Positions 1 to 8,113 of a stretch of DNA of 22,486 nt are shown here, piece by piece (within the stretch, counting starts at the first letter, position 1; each line of letters opens with the position of its first letter). The stretch spans positions 1 through 22,486 of the forward strand of contig JAZFTT010000062.1 in the NCBI GenBank assembly GCA_036446835.1, in the 5' to 3' direction. This stretch comes from SZUA-217 sp036446835. Lineage in GTDB: Bacteria > Actinomycetota > Acidimicrobiia > Spongiisociales > ZC4RG35. A model generated the notes under the pieces. That model worked only from the letters and a program-made list of their open reading frames with translations. It was not told the DNA's origin and did no database searches. Position numbers and translations under genes: made by a program.

Positions 1-2493
1 GTTCTCGACCGTTCGTGGTGAAACGAAGAGCCGGTCGGCAATCTCGATGTTGGTGAGGTCCTCATCGAGGAGTTGGAGGACTTCGGCCTGACGGGCGGTG
101 AGACCGGCGGCGTGACGTCTGGTGTCTCGACTCTTGCCCCGGGGAACGGCCACACCGTCTTCTCGCAGGGCTTTCCGCAGCTTGGCGGCGACAACGGTTG
201 CCCCCAGGGTCTCGAAAATCTCCAGTGCTTCGAGGCGGGCCTTCTCATCACCGTGCATCAGGGCAAGTCCTCGCTCGTACGGAACGCCCCTTTTCTTCCA
301 AATGGCGGCGGCCTCGAGGGGAAAACCTTCGATCACCAACCGGTATGGCTCGGCGATCCCGTCGGGTACCTTCTTCAGTTCACCCAGTTTCCATAGCCAG
401 AAGGCTATGGCCCCGGGTGAGTAGCGGAATCCCTTGTCCAACTCTTCAGTCATCACTTTCTTGAACTCGAACACCTGCACCTCGACATCCCCGGCGATCC
501 AGGCATGCTCGGCGAGGGCAGCAGCAGCCGGCGCCAGACGCTGGTTCTCATCGGCAACGACAGCCATCTCCCATGCCTGCGTCAGCGTGGCCTGGGCAGA
601 GTCCCGGCCCGTCCTGGATTCCAGCACACCGAGAATTGGGAGTGCGACCATCTGACTGAGCGCCCAGCTACCGGAAAGATCTCTGGCGAGGTCTTCCGCT
701 TGGACCCACTTACCCTCCAGTTCGAGGATCCTGGCGTGCATCGCTTCTGCGTAGACCTCGAGTGCCGGAAGCTCATGTCGGGCGGCTGATGCGATCGACC
801 TCCGCGCGTAGTCCGATGCAATCGCAAGATCTCGAAACTCAACGGCAGCCCAAGCGTGATTGAATAGTGCTCGACTCTCCTCGTACCATTGCTGCGCCGC
901 TTTGGCACGTTTCCAGGCCTCGTCCAGGCTGGCTCGGCCTTCCGGATAGTTGGCGATGTTGGCAACTATCCCCCTGTGGTTGAGGGAGCGGATGAGGATC
1001 CGCTCATCGATATCGGATCCGCCGGCCTCCAATGTCCGTTCGACCAGATCGGGGACGATGGAGACATCGCCGGCCATCGTTTTCAGATAGGCGTTCACTT
1101 CGAGTGCTCTTGCCAGGTCGGCACCGTCTGGGTTCGGTCCGAGGATGTCCACGGCCTGGCGGGCCAGCTCCTCCGCCTGATCACGCTGTCCGGCGTTCTC
1201 ATAGAAATGGGCAGCTTGGGCGAGAACCCTCGACTCGGCGCGGACGTTGCCACCCTCTCGGTAGTGAAGAAGCGCAAGATTATTCAGTTCGATCGCCTCG
1301 GCGTTGTTGTCAATAAGGAATTCCTCACGTGCCCAATCCTCGAGAATCGGGCCTCTGTCATCGGCAGCGAGTAGGTCCAGGTGCGGTGCTAGCTGGCGAA
1401 AGTCCTGGACAGCGAGCCGATGGCTCCCCATGCTCACCGCGTACCGTGCCGATCTGGGAGCTAGGTCGACCACACGGTCGATGTCATTTGCCTCGACGGC
1501 ACAGTGGATGATGAGACACGGATGGGTGTCATAGGTCTCAGCAGGGAGACCGTCGAGGACCAGGCGATTGGCTGCCACTCTTTCGCTCGCTGTGAGCGTC
1601 GACTCAATCGTCCGTCTGATCAGGTCATGGCGGAATCCTACAAATTCGCTTTCGATGTCCAGCAAACCGCGTCGAACGCATTCATCCAGTCGATCCTCAG
1701 TTGCGCCGGTCAGCCCCAGTACATCCAGCCGGGGGATTGGCTCCGGGATGACAGAAATGGTCTTCAGCATCTCGCGGGCACCAGGGGACAGTTTCTGCAC
1801 TCGGGCCATCACCGAATCCTGAAGCGAGGCCGAGACAGCGCCACCATCTGTGGCCGCCATTTCCATCACCAGGAACGGATTGCCATGGGTGGCTTCCAGA
1901 ACGATTCTCGGGTCTATCTCAGAGTCGCCGATGATCGAAGACACCGAGGCCAGAGAAAGGCCACCGAGTTGAATTCTCGCCACGTTTTGGGGTGGAAGAT
2001 CACCAATGACGCCACGCAGGGGGTGGTCGTAGTCAACCTCCCCGTCCCGATAAGTCAGAACAAGCAGGCCGTTGGTTCGGGCGACTCGCCGACCGACGTA
2101 TTTGATGGCGTCGAGTGTTGCCTCGTCGGCCCAATGTGTGTCCTCGACGACGATCACGGTGGGACGCAACGTCCTTGAGAGGAGGTCAATCACGGCTTCC
2201 AGAACGCCAGGACGGTCCTTATCGTTGAGAGGGTCCTTCAACGATGGCTCGTCTCGCGCCATGTCCCAGAAAGGGTCCAGTGGTCTGGGAACCAGGAGAT
2301 CGTCGCAGAACCCAAGATGGACATGTGCTTTGTGATCGAGCGCTTCCAGGAACCCTCCGACGAGGGCACTCTTGCCGATTCCGGCTTCGCCGCGAATCAA
2401 CACCACCTTCCCGCCTGTTGAGTCCAACTGAGCAAGGAGATCTCCAAGGACCCCGAGTTCTCTTTCCCTCTCCAGAAGCACGCCGGAGAGCAT
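1..2493 (-). CDS. LuxR-family (LAL-type) ATPase transcriptional regulator, C-terminus cut by window edge
   Basis: The frame is open for 831 codons from ATG 2493 and runs off the left edge with no stop. The N-terminus carries an AAA/NACHT-like ATPase: Walker A GEAGIGKS at about residues 35-42 and Walker B VIVVED followed by HWAD at about 113-123. The middle is alpha-helical and rich in Ala, Glu and Arg, as in the TPR-like repeats of MalT/LAL regulators. From about residue 798 there is a LuxR-type helix-turn-helix (LTARQAEVLQLL, then NIEIADRLFVSPRTVEN). Only the last part of this HTH, perhaps 25-30 residues, is missing. Known LAL proteins couple ligand and ATP binding to DNA binding; the ligand and targets here are unknown. 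An in-frame TGA at 2515-2517 excludes an earlier start. It lies 47 nt downstream of the helicase gene on the same strand. Several plus-strand frames over this region are shadows. Confidence 0.88.
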   Translation of the reverse strand, partial: MLSGVLLERERELGVLGDLLAQLDSTGGKVVLIRGEAGIGKSALVGGFLEALDHKAHVHLGFCDDLLVPRPLDPFWDMARDEPSLKDPLNDKDRPGVLEAVIDLLSRTLRPTVIVVEDTHWADEATLDAIKYVGRRVARTNGLLVLTYRDGEVDYDHPLRGVIGDLPPQNVARIQLGGLSLASVSSIIGDSEIDPRIVLEATHGNPFLVMEMAATDGGAVSASLQDSVMARVQKLSPGAREMLKTISVIPEPIPRLDVLGLTGATEDRLDECVRRGLLDIESEFVGFRHDLIRRTIESTLTASERVAANRLVLDGLPAETYDTHPCLIIHCAVEANDIDRVVDLAPRSARYAVSMGSHRLAVQDFRQLAPHLDLLAADDRGPILEDWAREEFLIDNNAEAIELNNLALLHYREGGNVRAESRVLAQAAHFYENAGQRDQAEELARQAVDILGPNPDGADLARALEVNAYLKTMAGDVSIVPDLVERTLEAGGSDIDERILIRSLNHRGIVANIANYPEGRASLDEAWKRAKAAQQWYEESRALFNHAWAAVEFRDLAIASDYARRSIASAARHELPALEVYAEAMHARILELEGKWVQAEDLARDLSGSWALSQMVALPILGVLESRTGRDSAQATLTQAWEMAVVADENQRLAPAAAALAEHAWIAGDVEVQVFEFKKVMTEELDKGFRYSPGAIAFWLWKLGELKKVPDGIAEPYRLVIEGFPLEAAAIWKKRGVPYERGLALMHGDEKARLEALEIFETLGATVVAAKLRKALREDGVAVPRGKSRDTRRHAAGLTARQAEVLQLLDEDLTNIEIADRLFVSPRTVEN

Positions 2494-2514
2494 ACCGAGC
2501 GGAAAATCCCTACA

Positions 2515-2532
2515 TCAGACGAAGATGTCTGA
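2515..2532 (-). other. Small hairpin between helicase and LuxR regulator
   Basis: A perfect 6-bp inverted repeat (TCAGAC / GTCTGA, 6-nt loop) lies in the 47-nt gap between the helicase stop and the regulator start. No U-tract follows directly (TGTAGGGATTTTCC on the minus strand), so it is at best a weak terminator or pause site that could reduce read-through into the regulator. Function is inferred only. Confidence 0.25.
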
Positions 2533-2540
2533 GCTGAGGG

Positions 2541-4040
2541 TTAGGTGTGTCCGCCTTTTGGTCGAGCGAGTCGCACCGTGAGGTCCCGTCCTCCCATCAC
2601 CGACCCATGCAGTTCCCTGACGGCTGTTCGTGCGTCAGAGGCTGTCATCTCGACGAAACCGAATCCCTTTGAGCGACCGGTTCGAGGATGGGCGATGATC
2701 GTTGTCCCGTAGACCTTGCCGTAGCGCCCGAAGAGCGCCTCCAATTCATCGGTGGTCGCTGCCCACGGGAGGTTGGCCACATAGAGACTCTGTGCGCCTG
2801 AGGCGCTGTGACCGTTCGGAGCTTTGGCCTTGGTTCTCGTCCTGGTGGCAGGCCGCTTGTGCGATGATCGTTTCGTCTCGGTTTGCGGGCCTGGTTCGCC
2901 GATGCGATGACCGGCGTTGTGAAGATCCTCCATTCGAGGCTCTTTGATGGGTGCATTCAACCTGAGTTCTCTTTGCATGCCCTGGACTGAGCGCCGTTGC
3001 TCTCCGGTGACGAGGCTGACCACGGTGCCCGAGGCGCCGGCTCGGGCGGTTCTTCCCGATCGGTGAAGGTAATCCTTGTGATCGCCGGGCGGATCGAAGT
3101 GGATGACCGACGCCACATCGTCGACGTGAATTCCTCGTGCGGCGACGTCGGTGGCAATCAGGGCCTGGGCACGACCAGATGAGAATGCCTTGAGGGCCCT
3201 TGTGCGCTGATTCTGTGAGCGTCCGCCGTGCATGGCCACAGCACCAATGCCCGCCTTGTCCAATTGACGAGCGAGCCTGTCGGCACCGTGACGGGTGCGG
3301 GTGAACACGATCGTCTTACCCATCTCGTCGACGAGATCGGCGGTGTGCTGGATACGATCGTGATGCTGAACCAACCAGAAATGATGTAGGGCGTTGATGG
3401 CCTCGGACTCCACGGTCCCCGTCTCGTGTTGGGCCGGGTTGTTCTGGTATTCGCGGATGAGCACAGCGACGTCACCATCGAGTGTTGCTGAGAAAAGAAG
3501 CGTCTGGCGCGTCGAGGAGGTCTGGTCGAGGATGCGTCGGACTGCGGGGAGGAATCCCATGTCGGCCATACGGTCCGCCTCGTCGACTACGACAAGGTCG
3601 ACCTCGCTGAGATCGACCGACCTCTGCTCGATCAGGTCTTCCAGTCGTCCTGGAGTGGCAACGAGAACATCGACACCCTTACGGAGGGCACCCTTCTGGG
3701 GGCCGTATCCGACGCCACCGTAGATGGCGAAAACGTATCGGTTGACGGGTCTGGCAAGGGGTGCCAACTCTTGTTTGATTTGCTCGGCCAATTCTCGGGT
3801 TGGGGCCAGGATCAGGGCACGGGGCCGTTGGCGGGTGGCTTTGTCGACCTTGGCGAGAAGTGGCAGACCGAAGGCGAGGGTCTTCCCGGACCCGGTCGGC
3901 GCCTTTCCACAAACGTCTCTGCCGGCAAGGGCATCAGGGATGGTGGCCTCCTGGACGGGGAACGGCTTGATGATCTCGCGTTTAGCGAGAGATTGCACAA
4001 GAGAGTCGGGTAGCCCGAGATGGGCGAACGTGGACGTCAT
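2541..4040 (-). CDS. DEAD-box RNA helicase with C-terminal RRM domain
   Basis: ATP-dependent RNA helicase of 499 aa, expected to remodel RNA in ribosome assembly or mRNA turnover. All core motifs are visible in order: Q-motif region with PVQ at 28-30, motif I APTGSGKT 47-54, Ia PTRELAEQ 80-87, Ib TPGR 129-132, II DEAD 153-156, III SAT 184-186, IV IVFTRT 244-249, V ATDVAARG 296-303, VI HRSGRTARAG 326-335. A basic Ser/Thr/Lys/Arg-rich linker (about 385-412) leads to a classic RRM at about 417-495, with RNP2 LYVANL (419-424) and RNP1 RSKGFGFVEM (456-465). This differs from the divergent RNA-binding domain of DbpA/CsdA. GGTGAGGAG lies just upstream of the ATG and supports the start. It is probably cold- or growth-related (inference). 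Confidence 0.95.
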   Translation of the reverse strand: MTSTFAHLGLPDSLVQSLAKREIIKPFPVQEATIPDALAGRDVCGKAPTGSGKTLAFGLPLLAKVDKATRQRPRALILAPTRELAEQIKQELAPLARPVNRYVFAIYGGVGYGPQKGALRKGVDVLVATPGRLEDLIEQRSVDLSEVDLVVVDEADRMADMGFLPAVRRILDQTSSTRQTLLFSATLDGDVAVLIREYQNNPAQHETGTVESEAINALHHFWLVQHHDRIQHTADLVDEMGKTIVFTRTRHGADRLARQLDKAGIGAVAMHGGRSQNQRTRALKAFSSGRAQALIATDVAARGIHVDDVASVIHFDPPGDHKDYLHRSGRTARAGASGTVVSLVTGEQRRSVQGMQRELRLNAPIKEPRMEDLHNAGHRIGEPGPQTETKRSSHKRPATRTRTKAKAPNGHSASGAQSLYVANLPWAATTDELEALFGRYGKVYGTTIIAHPRTGRSKGFGFVEMTASDARTAVRELHGSVMGGRDLTVRLARPKGGHT

Positions 4041-4089
4041 GATGTCTCCTCACCCCAGGTCGGGGCGTTAGCTGGATATGCCGTTCTCG

Positions 4090-4124
4090 CTCGACCGTCG
4101 GCGAACAACGCCTTGTGGGTCGAG
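4090..4124 (-). promoter_or_regulatory. Nested hairpins in the helicase 5' leader region
   Basis: In the 233-nt gap upstream of the helicase, the minus strand can form an outer 7-bp stem (CTCGACC / GGTCGAG) enclosing a 4-bp stem (GGCG, loop TTGTT, CGCC). If the transcript starts upstream, this would be a structured 5' leader, as seen in some cold-shock helicase mRNAs. There is no convincing -10/-35 pair to fix the transcription start. The rest of the gap holds nothing I recognise. Confidence 0.28.
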
Positions 4125-4273
4125 GGTCGCTTGGAGAGGCAGTCCAAACCAGGTGAGAGTGGGCCGTTTGATCACCGGGGAAGCGACGTTGCGCTGGCCT
4201 CCACCCGATGCGGATCAGGTAAGGCTACCAGCAATCGGGAGAACTACCAGTTCGGCGTTGTTCACACCAGCGA

Positions 4274-5563
4274 CTAGGAACGCGTCTGTCCCCAACTGGC
4301 CAGACCCTCGTCGATGAGATCGATGGCCCAGTCGAGTTCTTCTTTGGTCGTGATCAGGGGTGGGATGAAGCGAAGGATGTTTCCATCGGGGCCACATTCG
4401 ATGATGATCAGCTCACGGTCGAAGGCGTGTGCCTGGATGTGTTGGAACGCCTTGGCGTCGGGGACACGTGTTGCTTGGTCCTCGACAAACTCCACCCCGA
4501 TCATCAGACCGAGCCCTCGAACGTCACCGATCGTCTCGTAACGCTCGGCAAGTCGATGGAACCTGTCGAAGGCGTGAGTGGACAGCTCGCGGGCATGTGG
4601 CAGCAGGTCGCCAATGGTGTCCATGACCGCGACTGATGCGGCCGCGGCAACAGGGTTGCCGCCATAGGTGGTGCCATGAGATCCCACCGGCCAGGAGTCG
4701 ATCATCTCCCGGGGCGCTCCATACGCGGACAGTGGGAATCCGTTGGCGATGCCCTTACCCAGCGCCATGATGTCCGGCTTGGCGTCGAAATGATCGGAGG
4801 CAAACCATTCGGCCGTCCGTCCAAACCCTGTCTGCACTTCGTCGTAGATGAGAAGGATCCCGTGCTCATCGGCCAACTCCCTGAGGGCATCGAGAAATTT
4901 GGGCGGTGCCGGGTGGTAGCCGCCTTCGCCCTGGACAGGCTCGACGAGAAAGCATGCGATGTTCCTTGGTGAGACGACGTGCTTGAAGGTCATTGCCAGC
5001 TCGTGCAAGGACAGATCGGTCGCCTCGTCCGTAGACATTCCCCAGCGGTAGGGGTGAGGGAAGGGGGTGACGAAAACCGACCCGAGCACCGGGTGATATC
5101 CATCCCGATACTTCGCCTTCGAGGTGGTGTAGGCGACAGACCCCATTGTGCGACCGTGGAACCCACCACGAAATGCAATCACACCCTGACGACCGGACGT
5201 GTACTTGGCCAACTTCACCGTGGCTTCGACCGCCTCGGACCCGGAGTTGGCAAAGGCAAACTTTTCGATCGATGCTGGGGTTATCTCGCGGAGTCTCTCG
5301 GCTGCCTCCACCACAGAGTCGTAGTGAAAGATCATCCCGGAGTGGATCACCTTGTCGATCTGGGCGTGAGCTGCTTCTACAACGGCCGGATGGTTGTGGC
5401 CGAGGTTGGCGACGGCCATGCCACAGGCAAAGTCCGCCCAGCGGTTGCCCTCGGGGTCGGTGATCCACATGCCCTCTGCGGATGCGGCATGAATCTTGGT
5501 GTTGAACGCGATGACGGGAGCGATGACATCCCGGTGCCGGCTATTGAGATCGCTCATGGGCAA
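4274..5563 (-). CDS. Class III PLP-dependent aminotransferase (GabT/ArgD-like)
   Basis: Cytosolic fold-type I aminotransferase of 427-429 aa, the usual family length. Visible residues include NSGSEA (106-111) for the PLP phosphate, GGFHGRT (133-139), EPVQGEGG (208-215), the PLP-binding Asp in IYDEVQTGFGRT (239-250) and the Schiff-base lysine K270 in LGKGIANGFPLSA. The family moves an omega-amino group (4-aminobutyrate, acetylornithine, beta-alanine and similar) to 2-oxoglutarate or pyruvate. The pattern is closest to GABA or related omega-aminotransferases, but the substrate cannot be fixed from sequence. Two starts are possible: TTG 5563 with AGGAG 11 nt upstream, or ATG 5557, which gives a protein two residues shorter. 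It stands alone; a terminator isolates it from the upstream gene. Confidence 0.9.
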   Translation of the reverse strand: MPMSDLNSRHRDVIAPVIAFNTKIHAASAEGMWITDPEGNRWADFACGMAVANLGHNHPAVVEAAHAQIDKVIHSGMIFHYDSVVEAAERLREITPASIEKFAFANSGSEAVEATVKLAKYTSGRQGVIAFRGGFHGRTMGSVAYTTSKAKYRDGYHPVLGSVFVTPFPHPYRWGMSTDEATDLSLHELAMTFKHVVSPRNIACFLVEPVQGEGGYHPAPPKFLDALRELADEHGILLIYDEVQTGFGRTAEWFASDHFDAKPDIMALGKGIANGFPLSAYGAPREMIDSWPVGSHGTTYGGNPVAAAASVAVMDTIGDLLPHARELSTHAFDRFHRLAERYETIGDVRGLGLMIGVEFVEDQATRVPDAKAFQHIQAHAFDRELIIIECGPDGNILRFIPPLITTKEELDWAIDLIDEGLASWGQTRS

Positions 5564-5607
5564 AGCCTAACTGACTCCTGAGAGTCCCCGGCCTCGGCAC
5601 TAGACGA

Positions 5608-5636
5608 GAAAGAGGCGCCCGACGGGCGCCTCTTTC
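5608..5636 (-). terminator. Intrinsic terminator downstream of the HdeD-like gene
   Basis: A perfect 13-bp inverted repeat (GAAAGAGGCGCCC / GGGCGCCTCTTTC) with a 3-nt loop lies 18 nt after the stop of the HdeD-like gene. The CTCTTTC arm supplies a short pyrimidine tract on the minus strand. It is almost symmetrical, so it could work from either direction, but both flanking genes are on the minus strand. It separates the membrane-protein transcript from the aminotransferase gene. Confidence 0.8.
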
Positions 5637-5654
5637 TTCAAACAAGCGGATCGG

Positions 5655-6176
5655 CTACTTGTACTTGATCGCCAGGAAGACGCCAGCGATGCCATCGATG
5701 AGCAGAAGAATGGCAAACAGCGTCACCATCAGGGAAGCCGAGCTGGAAGGGTTGAAGATGAAGAGCAGCCCGATGAGACCGCTGATGACACCAAAGATGA
5801 GTGCGCCAAAGCCACCGCCGCGGAATGAGCCGAATATGGACGACACTCCGATGATCACTCCGATGACACCCAGGATGATCGCCAGCGTCGAGCCGAGGAA
5901 GGTGGCACTGTCGATCGGGTTCGCCAGTACGACGACACCTGCGGTGAGTCCAAGCAGGCCCAGAAGAATCTTCCAGCCCCAATCCTCGCGGTCGATGAAC
6001 ACCGAGAAGAGCATGAAGGCCCCCTGGATGAGCCACCACAGGCCGAGCAGGATGACCAACAGCTCAATGGCCTCCTCGCGTCGGATCAACAAGATGATGC
6101 CGAAGATCAGTGCGGTCAGGCCTCCGAGAAGGAAGGCGTAGTTGATGGTGCGCTCAGGCGCCGTTTCGATCGTCAT
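5655..6176 (-). CDS. HdeD-like (DUF308) small membrane protein
   Basis: A hydrophobic protein of 173 aa predicted to cross the membrane six times (about residues 12-30, 37-57, 68-86, 91-110, 122-140 and 147-168), with very short loops and a charged RREE after the first segment. Regular pairs of Gly/Leu/Ile-rich helices are typical of the HdeD/DUF308 family, which is linked to acid resistance in E. coli; the molecular role elsewhere is unknown. The start is set at ATG 6176 (MTIETAPERT) because AAGGAG lies 5-6 nt upstream. The same frame extends upstream for 70 codons to 6386, but that stretch is not membrane-like and would overlap the divergent deaminase gene. The 3' end is followed by a strong terminator. 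Confidence 0.85.
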   Translation of the reverse strand: MTIETAPERTINYAFLLGGLTALIFGIILLIRREEAIELLVILLGLWWLIQGAFMLFSVFIDREDWGWKILLGLLGLTAGVVVLANPIDSATFLGSTLAIILGVIGVIIGVSSIFGSFRGGGFGALIFGVISGLIGLLFIFNPSSSASLMVTLFAILLLIDGIAGVFLAIKYK

Positions 6177-6208
6177 TTCCACTCCTTGATGACTATTGAT
6201 CAGCAGTA

Positions 6209-6236
6209 AAACTAATCCCTGAAGCGTCCGACACAA
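6209..6236 (-). promoter_or_regulatory. Candidate sigma-70-type promoter for the HdeD-like gene
   Basis: On the minus strand TTGTGT (6236-6231) and TAGTTT (6214-6209) are separated by 16 nt. They lie about 33 nt upstream of the ATG at 6176, within the divergent intergenic region. The match is moderate and was found by eye only. Confidence 0.33.
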
Positions 6237-6280
6237 GGGACCAACGGTACAGTCGAAATTCGAACCAGCATCGAGGGACC

Positions 6281-7336
6281 ATGGCGTGGCAGGATGCTGA
6301 CAAGACAATGACTGAACTGATCGACATGGACCGACTCGTCCGTGACTTGCCAAAGACCGAGCTCCACGTTCATATCGAGGGCACACTCGAACCGGAGATG
6401 ATGTTTGGGCTGGGGGAGCGCAATGGCTTTGATCTTCCGTTTGAGAGTGTCGATGGCGTGGCGGAGGCGTACGACTTCACAGATCTTCAGTCGTTTCTCG
6501 ACATCTACTACCAAGGCGCGGCCGTCTTGCAGACGCCGGGCGACTTCTACGAATTGATGGCTGCCTATCTCGATCGGGCGACTGCCGATGGCGTGCGTCA
6601 CGCCGAGATCTTCTTTGATCCGCAGACCCACACGGCCAGAGGTGTTCCATTTGAAGTCTTCATGCAGGGCTTCCGTGAGGCCATCGCCGACGCCCGGGCT
6701 GGGTCTGGTATTACGGCCGACCTGATCCTTTGCTTTCTCCGACACCTCAGTGGCAAGGATGCAGTGGCCACGCTTGTTGCTGCCGAGCCCCACCTTGACG
6801 GGGTGGTTGGTGTCGGTCTCGATTCCTCTGAGGTGGGCAACCCCCCAGAGTTGTTCTCGGAAGCCTTCCGCTTGGCGAGGGACCTCGGTCTGAGAGCGGT
6901 GGCCCACGCTGGAGAGGAGGGCCCGCCCGAGTACGTGGTCGGTGCTCTCGACACGCTGGGTGTCGAACGGATAGACCATGGGGTTCGAAGTCTCGAGGAC
7001 CCGCATTTGATGGAACGCTTGAGACGAGACCAGGTGCCAGTGACAATGTGCCCGCTGTCGAACCTGGCTCTCAATGTCGTGGAACGACTGGAAGATCACC
7101 CGATCAAGGAAATGATGGACTTGGGGCTGTTGGTGAGCATCAACTCAGACGATCCGGCCTACTTCGGCGGTTATGTCGGAGACAACTACCTGGCTCTGGA
7201 GTCGGCTCATGGTTTGGGAGCCGACTATCTCGCCGATCTAGCTCGAAACTCGGTCAGATCGTCGTTTCTCGACAGTGAGCGAAAGAGCCAACTATTGACC
7301 GAAATCGATTCAGTCTTATCGGGGCACAAGGGCTAG
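6281..7336 (+). CDS. Adenine/adenosine deaminase family protein, adenine-deaminase-like
   Basis: Zinc-dependent amidohydrolase of 351 aa in the adenosine deaminase superfamily; it would convert adenine to hypoxanthine (or adenosine to inosine) in purine salvage. Metal and catalytic residues are visible: H29 and H31 in ELHVHIEG, H209 and the Glu in AHAGEE (208-213), H233 in RIDHG, and D290-D291 in NSDDP. FFDPQTHT (111-118) and GLDSSE (179-184) resemble the Aah1-type adenine deaminase subgroup rather than classical Add, so adenine is the likelier substrate (inference). ATG 6281 follows GAGGG at short distance; ATG 6308 is an alternative. The 3' end overlaps the convergent thioesterase gene by 21 bp. 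Confidence 0.87.
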   Translation: MAWQDADKTMTELIDMDRLVRDLPKTELHVHIEGTLEPEMMFGLGERNGFDLPFESVDGVAEAYDFTDLQSFLDIYYQGAAVLQTPGDFYELMAAYLDRATADGVRHAEIFFDPQTHTARGVPFEVFMQGFREAIADARAGSGITADLILCFLRHLSGKDAVATLVAAEPHLDGVVGVGLDSSEVGNPPELFSEAFRLARDLGLRAVAHAGEEGPPEYVVGALDTLGVERIDHGVRSLEDPHLMERLRRDQVPVTMCPLSNLALNVVERLEDHPIKEMMDLGLLVSINSDDPAYFGGYVGDNYLALESAHGLGADYLADLARNSVRSSFLDSERKSQLLTEIDSVLSGHKG

Positions 7337-8113
7337 CTGTCTCGACTGGGCGACGAGGTTGTTCTCTTCGTCCCAGAACTCACCGTCCTCCTCGAGGAGA
7401 CCTCCAGTGACAAACCGGGTGCGGAGGTGACATTTGAGCCAGCCGCCGGGATGGGGGTTGCGAATGTTCACCGTCAGGTCGAGCGTTGGTGTCCAGTTGA
7501 GTGGCAGATTGGTATTGAACACCGCAGGAGGGAAGGCATCAGATGCGAGGACCACCGCGAGCGGATCGGGCTGTTCGTCTTCCAACAGTCGGAACCACCC
7601 TCGAACCCGAGCCTTACCGGTCCGCTCCCCGACGAGACCGGCGGCGTCTTCAGGGTGAATCATGACTCTCACCTTGTCCATCAAAGGCGGGGGAAAGGGG
7701 CCATCCGCGGAGGGGTGGGCTTGCACGCATTCACTGGGTGGTGGCAGGTCGAAGGAAGGCATGTCGACGAGTCTGCTCTCGCCCTTCTTGCGATCGGGTT
7801 TGGCGTAGGTCGCAATGACGATGAGCAGGGGACGCTCATTGCTGGTGACCTCGGCGCGGAAGGTCGAGAACCCTCTTCCCTTTTTGATTGGCTGCACTTG
7901 TACGGTGACCGGTCCCGATCGACCGGGATTGGTGAAGTACCCGGTAATCGAAACCAACTCTCGATCTTGTGCTGCCTCACCCATGGCCCTGGCGGCGATA
8001 GCCATGACATAGCCGCCATTCGCGATTCCGAAGATATCCCATCCGGGCAGGATCGCACCGGCGTACTCACCATCTTGTCTGGGGGCTGCCGCGGTAGCTT
8101 CCGCAAAGCTCAT
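7316..8113 (-). CDS. Acyl-CoA thioesterase, double-hotdog (TesB-like / 4HBT_3) family
   Basis: A 265-aa protein likely to hydrolyse acyl-CoA thioesters. The N-terminal half has the signature WDIFGIANGGYVMAIAARAM (25-44), the long hotdog helix with NGGY. A second hotdog follows a Pro-rich linker around residues 120-145, with a strand region RVRGWFRLLEDEQPDPLA in the C-terminal half. This architecture fits the thioesterase-like superfamily with two tandem hotdogs. The ATG overlaps the purM stop by 4 nt (ATGA), so it is translationally coupled to the purine genes, although no metabolic link is obvious. Its 3' end overlaps the deaminase gene on the other strand. The acyl substrate is unknown. Confidence 0.8.
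   Translation of the reverse strand: MSFAEATAAAPRQDGEYAGAILPGWDIFGIANGGYVMAIAARAMGEAAQDRELVSITGYFTNPGRSGPVTVQVQPIKKGRGFSTFRAEVTSNERPLLIVIATYAKPDRKKGESRLVDMPSFDLPPPSECVQAHPSADGPFPPPLMDKVRVMIHPEDAAGLVGERTGKARVRGWFRLLEDEQPDPLAVVLASDAFPPAVFNTNLPLNWTPTLDLTVNIRNPHPGGWLKCHLRTRFVTGGLLEEDGEFWDEENNLVAQSRQLALVPR

Noticed and set aside
1504..2178. 224-codon plus-strand frame
   Set aside because: Antisense to the continuous LuxR/LAL coding frame on the minus strand.
6212..7099. 295-codon minus-strand frame
   Set aside because: Antisense to the deaminase gene; no recognisable family and it would extend into the HdeD promoter region.
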